Shown: piece after piece, positions 24,949 through 32,839 of the stretch | How positions within the stretch are numbered: the stretch's first letter is position 1 | Layout: every line of letters begins with the position of its first letter | From: Janthinobacterium sp. CG3 | Lineage (GTDB): Bacteria; Pseudomonadota; Gammaproteobacteria; Burkholderiales; Burkholderiaceae_D | Length of the DNA: 64,000 nt | Assembly: GCF_000344615.1 (NCBI RefSeq) | Contig: NZ_KB467824.1 | Coordinates: 3,040,786-3,104,785 of the forward strand | Direction of reading: 5' to 3' | Notes under the pieces: generated by a model | What the model was told of the DNA's origin: nothing | Databases searched by the model: none | Seen by the model: only the letters and a program-made list of their open reading frames with translations | Program-made: the position numbers and the translations under genes

Positions 24949-25743
24949 ATGCTCATCAAACGAAAATCGATCGAAAAAGAAGAATCCTCGCGCCCGCCGC
25001 GCCCGCCCGCTCCGCGCAAAGCCAAGTACGCGCCGGTGACGCTGTCGGAGATGAACGGGGTGCGCTACCTGCACTTCGGCACCGAATGGGTGCAGGGCGC
25101 GATGCGCATCCGCAAGCCCGACTGGCTGGAACTGGAATACGCCCAGCAAATGATGGCCTGGATGCTGTGGATCGAACAGCCGCTGCGCATCGCCCAACTG
25201 GGTTTGGGCACGGCCGCGCTGACCAAGTTCTGCTACCGCCAGTTCCCCGCCGCGCAGGTGCGCGCGGTCGAGCTGAACCCGGCCGTGATCACCGTGTGCG
25301 AGTCGATGTTCAAGCTGCCGCCGAACGATGAACGTCTGGCCGTGCTGGAAATGGACGCGCTCGACTTCGTCAACGACGCCGCCAACCACGCCGCCTTCGA
25401 CGCGCTGCAAGTGGATTTGTACGACGCCACCGCGCGCGGCCCGGTGCTCGACAGCGCCGACTTCTACAGCGCCTGCGCCGCCTGCCTGGCGCCGCACGGC
25501 ATCATGACGGTGAACCTGTTCGGCGACCATCCGAGCTACGCGAAAAACCTGAAAGCGATGAAATTTGCGTTCGGCCATGTCATCTGCCTGCCGGAGGTGC
25601 ATGATGGCAACGTCGTGGCCATCGCTTTCAAGAGCAAGCCCGCGCTCGACGCCGCGGCGCTGGCCGCGCGCGCCGCGCAAATCGTCGCCGACAGCAAGCT
25701 GCCCGCCAAATCCTGGGTCAAGGGCATCCACAGCGCGGTGTGA
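24949..25743 (+). CDS. Spermidine synthase-like SAM/dcSAM-binding protein
   Basis: 264 aa, ATG at 24949. After a basic, proline-rich N-terminus (RPPRPPAPRKAKYAP) comes the Rossmann-type spermidine synthase fold: YAQQMMAWMLW, motif I IAQLGLGTAALTKFCYRQFP, acidic AVELNPAVI, and LEMDALDFV/ALQVDLYDA. The full polyamine-binding gatekeeper and the canonical GGGDG loop are altered to LGLGTAA, so it may be a methyltransferase-like relative and not a true spermidine synthase. It stands between the broken phzF and the GspE gene. Confidence 0.8.
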   Translation: MLIKRKSIEKEESSRPPRPPAPRKAKYAPVTLSEMNGVRYLHFGTEWVQGAMRIRKPDWLELEYAQQMMAWMLWIEQPLRIAQLGLGTAALTKFCYRQFPAAQVRAVELNPAVITVCESMFKLPPNDERLAVLEMDALDFVNDAANHAAFDALQVDLYDATARGPVLDSADFYSACAACLAPHGIMTVNLFGDHPSYAKNLKAMKFAFGHVICLPEVHDGNVVAIAFKSKPALDAAALAARAAQIVADSKLPAKSWVKGIHSAV

Positions 25744-25789
25744 CCCGGCCGGGGCGCGGCCAGCTGATTTTGTGCAAAGAAAGTAGCGA

Positions 25790-27571
25790 ATGAAGAATGG
25801 GTCCCCCAAAGCGCTCGACCTGCAACAAATCTTCACCTGGCTGCTGGCCGACGGCCTGGTCGACAAGGCCGACGTCAAGGCCAACTACGCGCAGGCCCTG
25901 GGCATCCTGAAAAACATCGTCGGCGCGATGCACCCGCTGTGCGCGGTGGCGCACTGCAAGCTGGCCTCGGCGCTGGCGCCGCACAAGGCGCTGACCCTGG
26001 ACGCGCTGTGCGAATGGCTGGCCGGGCGCGTCGCCCTGCCCTTCATCCGCATCGACCCGCTCAAGGTCGATTTCACCAAGGTCGCCGACGTCATGTCGGC
26101 CAGCTACGCGGCGCGCTTCAACATCCTGCCGGTCGAGCTGAGCGCGCACACGCTGGTGATCGCCACCACGGAGCCGTTCGCGCTCGAGTGGGAGGCGGAA
26201 ATCGCCAAGATCTCGCGGCGCGCCATCAAACTGGTGATCGCCAACCCTCTCGACATCGCCCAGTACATCTCGCAATTTTTCAGCCTGGCCAAGTCGATCA
26301 AGAACGCCAACAAGTCGACCGGCCAAGATCTGCAGCTGCGCAACAACTTCGAGCAACTGGTTGAACTCGGGCGCAACAACAAACAGGTCGACGCCAACGA
26401 CCAGCACGTCATCAATATCGTCGACTGGCTGTGGCAATACGCCTTCGAGCAGCGCGCCTCCGACATCCACCTGGAGCCGAAGCGCGACGTCGGCTCGGTG
26501 CGTTTTCGCATCGACGGCGTGCTGCACCAGGTCTACCAGGTGCCGGCCGTGGTGATGCTGGCGATGACGTCGCGCATCAAGCTGCTGGGGCGCATGGACG
26601 TGATCGAAAAGCGCCGCCCGCAGGACGGCCGCATCAAGACCCGCACCGCCGGCGGCCAGGAAGTCGAGCTGCGCCTGTCGACGCTGCCGACGGCCTTCGG
26701 CGAAAAGTTGGTGATGCGCATTTTCGACCCGGAAGTGGTGGTCAAGACGCTGCCGGAGCTGGGTTTCCCGGCCGACGACGCGGCGCGCTGGGACGCGCTG
26801 ACCAGCCGGCCGCACGGCATCATCCTGGTGACCGGCCCGACCGGTTCGGGCAAGACCACCACGCTGTATACGACGTTGAAGGCGCTGGCGACGTCCGAGG
26901 TCAACGTCTGCACGGTGGAAGACCCGATCGAGATGGTCGAGCCGGCCTTTAACCAGATGCAGGTGCAGCCGGGCATCGAGCTGTCGTTCGCCGACGGCGT
27001 GCGGGCCTTGATGCGGCAAGACCCGGACATCATCATGGTCGGCGAGATCCGCGACCTGGCCACGGCCGAAATGGCGATCCAGGCGGCGCTGACCGGCCAC
27101 CTGGTGCTATCGACGCTGCACACCAACGACGCGCCGTCGGCCGTCATGCGCCTGCTCGAGCTGGGCGTGCCCTACTACCTGCTGGAGGCGACCTTGATCG
27201 GCGTGATGGCGCAGCGCCTGGTGCGCACCCTGTGCCCGGACTGCAAGAGCGGCGACGGCGAGATCACCGACGACATCTGGCACAGCATCGGCGGCGCCTG
27301 GAACCTGCCCAAGCCGGCGCGGGTGTACCGCCCGGTCGGCTGCCCGGAATGCCGCCAGACCGGCTACCGCGGCCGCACCGGTATTTACGAGCTGCTCGGC
27401 ATCACCGACGCCTTCAGCGCCCAGGTGCGCGAACGTACCGACATCCACGCGCTGCGCCGGCAAAGCGTGGCCGACGGCATGAAGCCGCTGCGCATCGCCG
27501 GCGCCTTCAAGATCATCGAAGGCATCACCAGCGCCGAGGAAGTGCTGAAAGTGACGGCCGCATTGTCTTGA
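25790..27571 (+). CDS. GspE/PilB-family type II secretion/pilus assembly ATPase (orphan)
   Basis: 593 aa. The N-terminal GspE_N-like domain spans 1-160. The ATPase core has ASDIHLEPKRD, Walker A TGPTGSGKTTTLYTTLK, the Asp box VEDPIEM, Walker B DIIMVGEIRDLATAEMA and the His box GHLVLSTLHTNDAPSA. A four-cysteine zinc module follows (CPDCKSG and CPECRQTG). All catalytic motifs are intact. No other gsp, pil or msh genes are within several kb, so its partner machine must be encoded elsewhere. Confidence 0.92.
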   Translation: MKNGSPKALDLQQIFTWLLADGLVDKADVKANYAQALGILKNIVGAMHPLCAVAHCKLASALAPHKALTLDALCEWLAGRVALPFIRIDPLKVDFTKVADVMSASYAARFNILPVELSAHTLVIATTEPFALEWEAEIAKISRRAIKLVIANPLDIAQYISQFFSLAKSIKNANKSTGQDLQLRNNFEQLVELGRNNKQVDANDQHVINIVDWLWQYAFEQRASDIHLEPKRDVGSVRFRIDGVLHQVYQVPAVVMLAMTSRIKLLGRMDVIEKRRPQDGRIKTRTAGGQEVELRLSTLPTAFGEKLVMRIFDPEVVVKTLPELGFPADDAARWDALTSRPHGIILVTGPTGSGKTTTLYTTLKALATSEVNVCTVEDPIEMVEPAFNQMQVQPGIELSFADGVRALMRQDPDIIMVGEIRDLATAEMAIQAALTGHLVLSTLHTNDAPSAVMRLLELGVPYYLLEATLIGVMAQRLVRTLCPDCKSGDGEITDDIWHSIGGAWNLPKPARVYRPVGCPECRQTGYRGRTGIYELLGITDAFSAQVRERTDIHALRRQSVADGMKPLRIAGAFKIIEGITSAEEVLKVTAALS

Positions 27572-27636
27572 ATTGAACTTTCTTGCGCAAACCCTTTGCG
27601 TTAATTTTCACAGGGTATATAATGCGGCCTCTTTCG

Positions 27637-27712
27637 GGGTCGTTAGCTCAGCTGGTAGAGCAGCGGACTTTTAATCCGTTGGTCGCAGGTTCGAATCCCG
27701 CACGGCCTACCA
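27637..27712 (+). tRNA. tRNA-Lys (anticodon TTT)
   Basis: 76 nt with encoded CCA. Acceptor GGGTCGT pairs with ACGGCCT (first pair G-U), D-arm AGCTCAGCTGGTAGAGC, anticodon loop ACTTTTAATC giving TTT, and T-arm GGTTCGAATCC. Confidence 0.95.
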
Positions 27713-27729
27713 CGAATTCAGCAGTACCA

Positions 27730-27767
27730 AAAAAGACTTACCCGCTTCGGCGCGTAAGTCTTTTTTG
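27730..27767 (+). terminator. Rho-independent terminator after tRNA-Lys
   Basis: AAAAAGACTTAC and GTAAGTCTTTTTT form a perfect stem around CCGCTTCGGCGC, followed by a T-run on the plus strand. Confidence 0.88.
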
Positions 27768-27780
27768 CTTTAATGGTTCG

Positions 27781-28005
27781 TCAATTGGAGCGTATTTTCC
27801 GCGATGAGCACACGCTCTTGCACAGACTTTTCAGGAAAATCCTGTGGTACGTCAGCGCTTGCGCGGCATCGCTCTGCCGTTCGAGCTTGTCGATGAAGTA
27901 GCGGAAAATCAGGCGGTCCCCCACCACCACGTCGCCCCGTCCCAATGAAGAGCAGCTTGTTTGGGCTGGTGAGCGTGGTCGCGGCGTTTTGAAAGTGCCA
28001 GTAAA
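27781..28005 (-). pseudogene. Possible remnant of an unidentified gene
   Basis: Reading leftwards, one frame gives NAATTLTSPNKLLFIGTG; a second, shifted frame continues with DVVVGDRLIFRYFIDKLERQ and ...ALTYHRIFLKSL and ends at a TGA (27783-27781). The sentence-like continuity across a one-base shift suggests a decayed 3' end of a gene. I cannot name the family. The rest of the gap between tRNA-Lys and cysS holds nothing else I can support. Confidence 0.3.
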
Positions 28006-28057
28006 GTAGTCTTGGCCGCCGCTCCTTCGATCGCCCCTACGCCATACCCGGCGTCAC

Positions 28058-29428
28058 TCACATTTTGCGTGCTTGCTGGCCCTGGGCCGTATCGTCCAGT
28101 TCGTAGCCGATTTCCCGCGCTTGTAGACGTAGTCGATCGGCGTCCGACCAGCGTCGCTCATTTCTGGCCAGCTCGCGTTGCGCCATCAATTCAAGCAACG
28201 CCGGTGGAATACTGACAACGGCGGGTTGCCACAGAACGAGCCGCAGGCCAAACGTTTCGTCAAAGCGCAATATCGTCGCCTTTTTTACCCCGTCGGGCAG
28301 CTCGCTTTTCAGCAATTCCCACGCCAGCGCGAGCGCCCGCGGCATGTTCAGGTCCTTGCTGATTTCGGCTCCGAAACGCGCCAGATAATCGTCGTCGGCT
28401 ACGCCCGGCGCGCCTAAGCGAACCACCAGCATCCTCATGCGATCCAATCCGTTCGCCGCGCTGCTTAAGGCATCGTCGGTAAAATTCAATTGGCTGCGAT
28501 AGTGCGTGGTCAGGCACAGATAACGGTAAGCCAACGGATCGATACCGCGATCAAGCAGCGTTTGTAGGTGCACGAACATTCCCGATTTCGACATCTTATC
28601 GCCGTCGCTTTTCAGGAAGGCCCCATGCAGCCAGAAATTGGCCGCGCGCGTTCCATATCGGGCCTCGGATTGGGCGATTTCGTTACTGTGATGCACCGGA
28701 ACGTGATCTTCGCCGCCGCAATGAATATCGAAATATTCACCCAAATGCCGGGCCGACATCGCCGAGCATTCAATATGCCAGCCGGGGAAGCCGACGCCCC
28801 ATGGGCTGCTCCATTCCATTTGGCGCACGCCGGGGGTGCCGCTGAATTTCCATAACGCGAAATCGGTGAGGTGCTTTTTTTCGCCAATGTCGACCCGTTT
28901 ACCGGATTGCAAGCCGGCTCGATCCAACCGCGCCAAATAGCCGTAGTCCGCCTGCCGGGAGGTGTCGAAATAAATGCCGTCGGCGGTACGGTAGGTGTAG
29001 CCCTTGCGCTCCAGGTCGGCGATGAATTCGATTTGCTCGGCGATATGGTCGGTGGCGTGGCACCATGTGCCGGGCGCCTGGATGTTCAACAACGCCAGGT
29101 CTTCTTTGAACGCCCGCGTGTACTCCTGGGCGATTTCCCACGCCGATCGTCCTGTGCGCAAGCTGCCTTTCTCCATTTTGTCGTCGCCGGTATCCTGATC
29201 GGACGTCAAGTGCCCGACATCGGTAATGTTCATCACGTGCTTGACCTGGAATCCACTGTATTCCAAGGTGCGCCGCAGGAAGTCGACAAACAGATAGGTG
29301 CGTAGATTGCCGATATGGGCGTGGTCATACACTGTCGGACCGCATGCATACAGGCCGATTCGGCCCGGCTCAATGCCGTGGAGTTCGCGCAGCTTGCGCG
29401 TGTACGTGTCATATAAGTGAAGTGCCAT
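28058..29428 (-). CDS. cysS: Cysteinyl-tRNA synthetase
   Basis: 456 aa from the ATG at 29428 (MALHLYDTYTRKLREL). Class I motifs are present: the zinc ligand in LYACGPTVYDHAHIGNLRTYL (HIGN), then GWHIECSAMSARHLG, IHCGGEDHVPVHHSNEIAQSE (zinc-site residues) and KSDGDKMSKSGM (KMSKS). The C-terminal DALR-type domain is followed by a short basic tail. It charges tRNA-Cys. The leader holds a 27-aa peptide with two adjacent Cys codons and an intrinsic terminator, suggesting attenuation by charged tRNA-Cys. Base composition is slightly lower in GC than its neighbours, so this may be an acquired or second cysS copy; the genome must be checked for another. Confidence 0.93.
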   Translation of the reverse strand: MALHLYDTYTRKLRELHGIEPGRIGLYACGPTVYDHAHIGNLRTYLFVDFLRRTLEYSGFQVKHVMNITDVGHLTSDQDTGDDKMEKGSLRTGRSAWEIAQEYTRAFKEDLALLNIQAPGTWCHATDHIAEQIEFIADLERKGYTYRTADGIYFDTSRQADYGYLARLDRAGLQSGKRVDIGEKKHLTDFALWKFSGTPGVRQMEWSSPWGVGFPGWHIECSAMSARHLGEYFDIHCGGEDHVPVHHSNEIAQSEARYGTRAANFWLHGAFLKSDGDKMSKSGMFVHLQTLLDRGIDPLAYRYLCLTTHYRSQLNFTDDALSSAANGLDRMRMLVVRLGAPGVADDDYLARFGAEISKDLNMPRALALAWELLKSELPDGVKKATILRFDETFGLRLVLWQPAVVSIPPALLELMAQRELARNERRWSDADRLRLQAREIGYELDDTAQGQQARKM

Positions 29429-29462
29429 GCCGCTTTCCCGATGAGGTGTGACTGGAAACAAA

Positions 29463-29495
29463 AAGGGCCACAGGTTTTTCAACGCTGTGGCCCTT
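29463..29495 (-). terminator. Intrinsic terminator in the cysS leader (attenuator)
   Basis: On the minus strand, AAGGGCCACAG (29495-29485) pairs perfectly with CTGTGGCCCTT (29473-29463) and is followed by TTTG. It lies 34 nt upstream of the cysS start, so it would stop transcription before the gene. The sequence before it can pair alternatively: CTTGGGGA (29538-29531) with TCCTCAAG (29500-29493), and GCTGTG (29557-29552) with CACAGC (29489-29484). Confidence 0.75.
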
Positions 29496-29517
29496 GAGGA
29501 ATGTGAACGTACTATCG

Positions 29518-29601
29518 CTATGCGACGCTCTCCCCAAGCGCAGCCTCACAACACAGCACGAAGGCGGTGATGGCGGTTGGCGGGAACAGGTTGAATTTCA
29601 T
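29518..29601 (-). CDS. Putative cysS leader peptide with tandem Cys codons
   Basis: 27 codons: MKFNLFPPTAITAFVL then Cys-Cys (TGT TGT, residues 17-18) then EAALGESVA and TAG. The stop is 22 nt before the terminator stem. No Shine-Dalgarno sequence precedes the ATG, but a promoter-like pair (29609-29637) would place transcription start at or next to the A of ATG, giving a leaderless mRNA. Ribosome stalling at the Cys codons when Cys-tRNA is scarce could alter folding of the downstream terminator. This is inference from position and sequence. Confidence 0.6.
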   Translation of the reverse strand: MKFNLFPPTAITAFVLCCEAALGESVA

Positions 29602-29608
29602 ATATCTA

Positions 29609-29637
29609 ATATCACACAGGCCGGGGGCACTCGTCAA
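29609..29637 (-). promoter_or_regulatory. Candidate sigma70 promoter for the cysS leader
   Basis: TTGACG (29637-29632) and TGATAT (29614-29609) are separated by 17 bp. The predicted start falls around 29601-29602, at the leader ATG. The -10 match is only moderate. Confidence 0.45.
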
Positions 29638-29693
29638 GTCGTGAAAAAAACAATTCAGGTAGACTCCAGCAGCCGTATCAACACTGAGGATAA

Positions 29694-29885
29694 ATGATGT
29701 CACTGGGCGACTTTGATGATGGAAACCTGGCTCGGCGCCTGAAAAAAATCCCGGGGGTTTTGTACGGGCGGCTACCGCTGATGGTCCGCCTGGCCTTGCG
29801 CGAGCAGGTATTCCTCACGTTCATGCTGGCGAACCGCACCCGGATACCGGAACGGTTTGTCGTCGGACCGACGCGCAAATTGTAG
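29694..29885 (+). CDS. Small hypothetical protein, tentative
   Basis: 63 aa (or 62 from the second ATG at 29697), preceded by GAGG at 4-7 nt. Its stop lies 8 bp before the end of the convergent Lrp-family gene. The product is basic with a mid-protein hydrophobic patch (LPLMVRLALREQVFLTFML). Divergent from the cysS leader. No family recognised; the evidence is the ribosome site and the fit between neighbours. Confidence 0.35.
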   Translation: MMSLGDFDDGNLARRLKKIPGVLYGRLPLMVRLALREQVFLTFMLANRTRIPERFVVGPTRKL

Positions 29886-29892
29886 CAGCCCG

Positions 29893-30366
29893 TCAACGGG
29901 TCTTGGAAGCGGCCAGCGGCAGCTGCGCCCCCGCCAAACGGGGGCGGTCTTCGAACTGCGAGGATAAAACGATGGACGTGGTGGTCTTGCCGATCTCCCC
30001 GAGCGATTTGATCAGCGCCTGCAAATGCTCGGGCGCCGTCACCGCAAGGCGGATCAAGGCGCAATGGCTGCCCGTGGTGGTGTGCAGCGCCAGCACTTCC
30101 GGATGCGCGGCGGCCCACGCATCGAGCGCATCATGCGACTCGACGGTAACGTTGACGAACGCCTCGAAACTGTAGCCCAAAGCCCGCAAGTTCAAGCGCG
30201 CCGTGAACCCCTCGATCACGCCCGCCTCTTGCAGCCGGCGCACCCGCTCGGTGACCGCCGGCGCGGTGAGGTGAATCCTGCGCCCGATTTCCGAATAGCC
30301 GAGTCGGGCGTCGTCTTGTAAAAGCGCAAGGATCTTGCGGTCGTAAGCGTCCAGTTCAAAACTCAA
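29893..30366 (-). CDS. Lrp/AsnC-family transcriptional regulator
   Basis: 157 aa. N-terminal helix-turn-helix: LDAYDRKILALLQDDARLGYSEIGRRIHLTAPAVTERVRRLQEAG. The C-terminal alpha-beta RAM domain (YSFEAFVNVTVESHDALDAW, LALHTTTGSHCALIRLAVTAPE) binds amino acids. It is divergent from the DUF1579-like gene, a plausible target. Confidence 0.93.
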   Translation of the reverse strand: MSFELDAYDRKILALLQDDARLGYSEIGRRIHLTAPAVTERVRRLQEAGVIEGFTARLNLRALGYSFEAFVNVTVESHDALDAWAAAHPEVLALHTTTGSHCALIRLAVTAPEHLQALIKSLGEIGKTTTSIVLSSQFEDRPRLAGAQLPLAASKTR

Positions 30367-30479
30367 GGAAAACCTTTCAAAAAACCTTTAATAGCACCGG
30401 TGTCGCGCGGCAAAGACCGTTGATGTCGCATTGGCCACGGCGCCGCGCAGTTCTATCATATATTCCTTTTACCCATCCC

Positions 30480-30986
30480 ATGCAAATGAATCAACTTAGC
30501 CGCAACGGCATCCAGGCTTTCGATTTCCTGCTTGGCCACTGGCACGTCGAGAACCGGCGCCTGCGCAAGCGCCTGCAGGACAACCACGAATGGGAAACCT
30601 TCGACGCCATCCAGCACAACCAGGCGCTGCCCGCCGGCATCGGCAACTACGACGACTTCGTCGCCGGCAACTGGCGACCCGGTTTTGTCGGCATGTCGCT
30701 GCGCCTGTTCAACCCGCAAACCGGGTTGTGGAGCATTTATTGGCTCGACAACCAGAACGCCGGCTTGAGTGCCGCCGGGATATTGCTGCCGCCCGTGGTC
30801 GGCCAGTTCGAGAACGGCGTCGGCGTCTTCGAATGCGAGGACGAACTGGACGGAAAACCGATCCGGGTGCGCTATACCTGGTCGGACCTCCAGCCCGACA
30901 GCGCCCGCTGGGAGCAGGCGATGTCGCCGGACCAGGGCAAGACCTGGGAAATGAACTGGCGTATGTTATTCCGCAGAGCCACTTAG
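30480..30986 (+). CDS. DUF1579-like small protein
   Basis: 168 aa, starting at ATG 30480 (MQMNQLSRNGIQAF; a second ATG is two codons later). The pattern FDFLLGHWHVENRRLRKRL, WETFDAIQHNQALPAGIGNYDD and DELDGKPIRVRYTWSDL resembles the lipocalin-like DUF1579 family. No signal peptide. Function unknown. Its stop overlaps the convergent isochorismatase stop by 4 bp. Confidence 0.7.
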   Translation: MQMNQLSRNGIQAFDFLLGHWHVENRRLRKRLQDNHEWETFDAIQHNQALPAGIGNYDDFVAGNWRPGFVGMSLRLFNPQTGLWSIYWLDNQNAGLSAAGILLPPVVGQFENGVGVFECEDELDGKPIRVRYTWSDLQPDSARWEQAMSPDQGKTWEMNWRMLFRRAT

Positions 30987-31543
30987 AGCATGTCGAGCAC
31001 GGCGGCGGCGCTCAGCACCGTCGCGAACTCGCCGTGCAGGCTGGCCAGCGCGGTGTCGTGCATCTGTTCGGCGCTGAAGCGGCGGCCGTCCGGCCCAACC
31101 CGCCCGAACGTCGCGGTGGCGTCCGCCACGAGGTAGGTGTCGAAGCCGAAATTGCCCGCCATCCGCGTGGTCGTCGACACGCAGTGGTCGGTCGTGATGC
31201 CGACGATCACCAGGGTGGTGGCGGCGCGCGCGCGCAGGCGCCGCTCCAGGTCGGTGCCGATAAAGGCGCTGTTGACCTGCTTGTCGATCACCGGCTCGCC
31301 GGGCAAGGCCTGCGCCTCCGGCTTGACCTGGAAGCCGGGCTGGTCCGGATGGAACAGGCTATCCGCCCGCGCCGAGCGGTGCCGCACGTGGATGACCGGT
31401 CGCTGCGTGTTGCGCCAGCCGGCCAGCAAGGCGGCGATGTTGGCTTCGGCCTGGGGATTGTTGCGGCCGCCCCAGCTGGCGTCGTTGAAGGCTTGCTGCA
31501 CGTCGATCACGATCAACACGGCGCCCAAGGGGAATGGCTTCAT
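30983..31543 (-). CDS. Isochorismatase-family cysteine hydrolase
   Basis: 186 aa from the ATG at 31543. The N-terminal LIVIDVQQAFND has the catalytic Asp, and VIDKQVNSAFIGTDLERRLRA the lysine. The nucleophilic Cys is in VIVGITTDHCVSTTTRMAGNFGF. This triad defines the family (nicotinamidase, isochorismatase, N-carbamoylsarcosine amidase and others). The substrate cannot be assigned. It is divergent from a LysR gene that probably controls it. Confidence 0.9.
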   Translation of the reverse strand: MKPFPLGAVLIVIDVQQAFNDASWGGRNNPQAEANIAALLAGWRNTQRPVIHVRHRSARADSLFHPDQPGFQVKPEAQALPGEPVIDKQVNSAFIGTDLERRLRARAATTLVIVGITTDHCVSTTTRMAGNFGFDTYLVADATATFGRVGPDGRRFSAEQMHDTALASLHGEFATVLSAAAVLDML

Positions 31544-31659
31544 ATTGCGTCCTTTTTTGTGGGGGATAACGAGAATCCCATGGTGCGGCGGCGCCCGCTC
31601 GGCCACAACCGAATTCGCCTATACTTGGCGCTTATCCATGAAGGATTTCGATTGCCGAA

Positions 31660-32574
31660 ATGAACAAACCTAAGCTCAATCAGCTTGAAATGCTGGTGGC
31701 GGTCGCCGATACCGGCAGTTTTGGCGCCGCCGCGGCCGAGCTGGCCTGTACCCAATCGCGCATCAGCCACGCCATCACGGAATTGGAGGCGTGCCTGGGG
31801 GCGCGTCTGCTGACGCGCTCGCGCACCGGTTGCGCGCCCACCGAGGCCGGCCAGCGCGTGCTGGCCAAGGCGCGCCAGATGTTGCGCCTGGCGGCCGGCC
31901 TGGCCGGGGCGGCGGACGTCGGCGCCGGGCTGGTCGGGCGCGTGCGCATCGCCTGCTTCCGCAGTGTCGCCACCCATGTGCTGCCGCAGGCATTGGCGGC
32001 GCTTGCCGTCGAGTATCCGGGCATCCGCGTCGACATCGACGACAGTTGCGAAGAGCGCCAACAGGTCGCGCGCGCGGTGGCGGACGGACGCGCCGAGATC
32101 GGCATCGGCCAGTTGCCCGTCGCCGCGGACCTGCTGGTGCGCAATTATGTGGCCGATTCCTATGTGCTGGTGGTGCCGGCCTCGTTCGCCGCGCGCGCGC
32201 CGCTGTCGTGGGACCAACTCAAGGACTTGCCGTATATCCAGCTCGACTGTAGCGGCGCGCTGGCGGTGCTAGCGCAATGCCGCGCGGCCGGCTTCGCGGC
32301 CGAGCCGTCGCGCACGCTGGCGACCGACAGCGCCGTCGCGGCCATGGTCGGGCTCGGCCTCGCGTATTCGATACTGCCGAGACTGGCCGTGTTTCCCGAG
32401 CCGCAAGGCGTGCGCGTCGTCGACCTGCCGATTGCGGCGAAGCGCCAGTTCGCGCTACTCGCCCTGCCCGGCACCGCGCGCCTGGAGGCGGTGGACATCG
32501 TGCTGCGCTATGTCGGCAACAAACGCATCGTCGGCGACAGCCCGGCGTTTCGCGCCGGACTGCTGGCCTGGTAG
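31660..32574 (+). CDS. LysR-family regulator, divergent from the isochorismatase gene
   Basis: 304 aa. Winged HTH LNQLEMLVAVADTGSFGAAAAELACTQSRISHAITELEACLG, then an effector domain with VRIACFRSVATHVLPQAL and DGRAEIGIGQLPV. It is transcribed away from the hydrolase gene with ~116 bp between starts. Confidence 0.92.
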   Translation: MNKPKLNQLEMLVAVADTGSFGAAAAELACTQSRISHAITELEACLGARLLTRSRTGCAPTEAGQRVLAKARQMLRLAAGLAGAADVGAGLVGRVRIACFRSVATHVLPQALAALAVEYPGIRVDIDDSCEERQQVARAVADGRAEIGIGQLPVAADLLVRNYVADSYVLVVPASFAARAPLSWDQLKDLPYIQLDCSGALAVLAQCRAAGFAAEPSRTLATDSAVAAMVGLGLAYSILPRLAVFPEPQGVRVVDLPIAAKRQFALLALPGTARLEAVDIVLRYVGNKRIVGDSPAFRAGLLAW

Positions 32575-32591
32575 GGGCACGCCGCTCCCCT

Positions 32592-32838
32592 TTACTGCGA
32601 CGCCAGCTCGTGCAATTGCCTGGCGCGCCACTGCGTCTGCTTGGCCTCGTCCTTGGTCACGGTGGTGAAGTCGCTGATGCCGCCTTGATTGCTGGCCGCT
32701 GCCAGTCGCGTACAACATGATCAGCACGCTAGGCTGCGCTTGGGCGAACGCGCAATGGCGCACCCGCTGCCAGTCGGCTTGGCCGGCGCCGGCCTGGTTT
32801 TTGCTGTCGTAATACAGCGCTTCGGCGTCGCCCCCCCG
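32592..32838 (-). pseudogene. Frameshifted C-terminal remnant, possibly LprI/DUF1311-like
   Basis: On the minus strand one frame reads DAEALYYDSKN...ADWQRVRHCAFAQ...VLIMLYATGSG; after a one-base shift near 32700 another frame continues AASNQGGISDFTTVTKDEAK...RQLHELASQ to a TAA at 32594-32592. Together they resemble the C-terminal part of a periplasmic protein of the lysozyme-inhibitor type (W..VR.CA....VL.MLYA.G pattern). Its N-terminus is missing; the ATP-grasp gene ends directly before it. I infer that arrival or rearrangement of the RiPP locus truncated this gene. Confidence 0.55.
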
Positions 32839-32839
32839 C

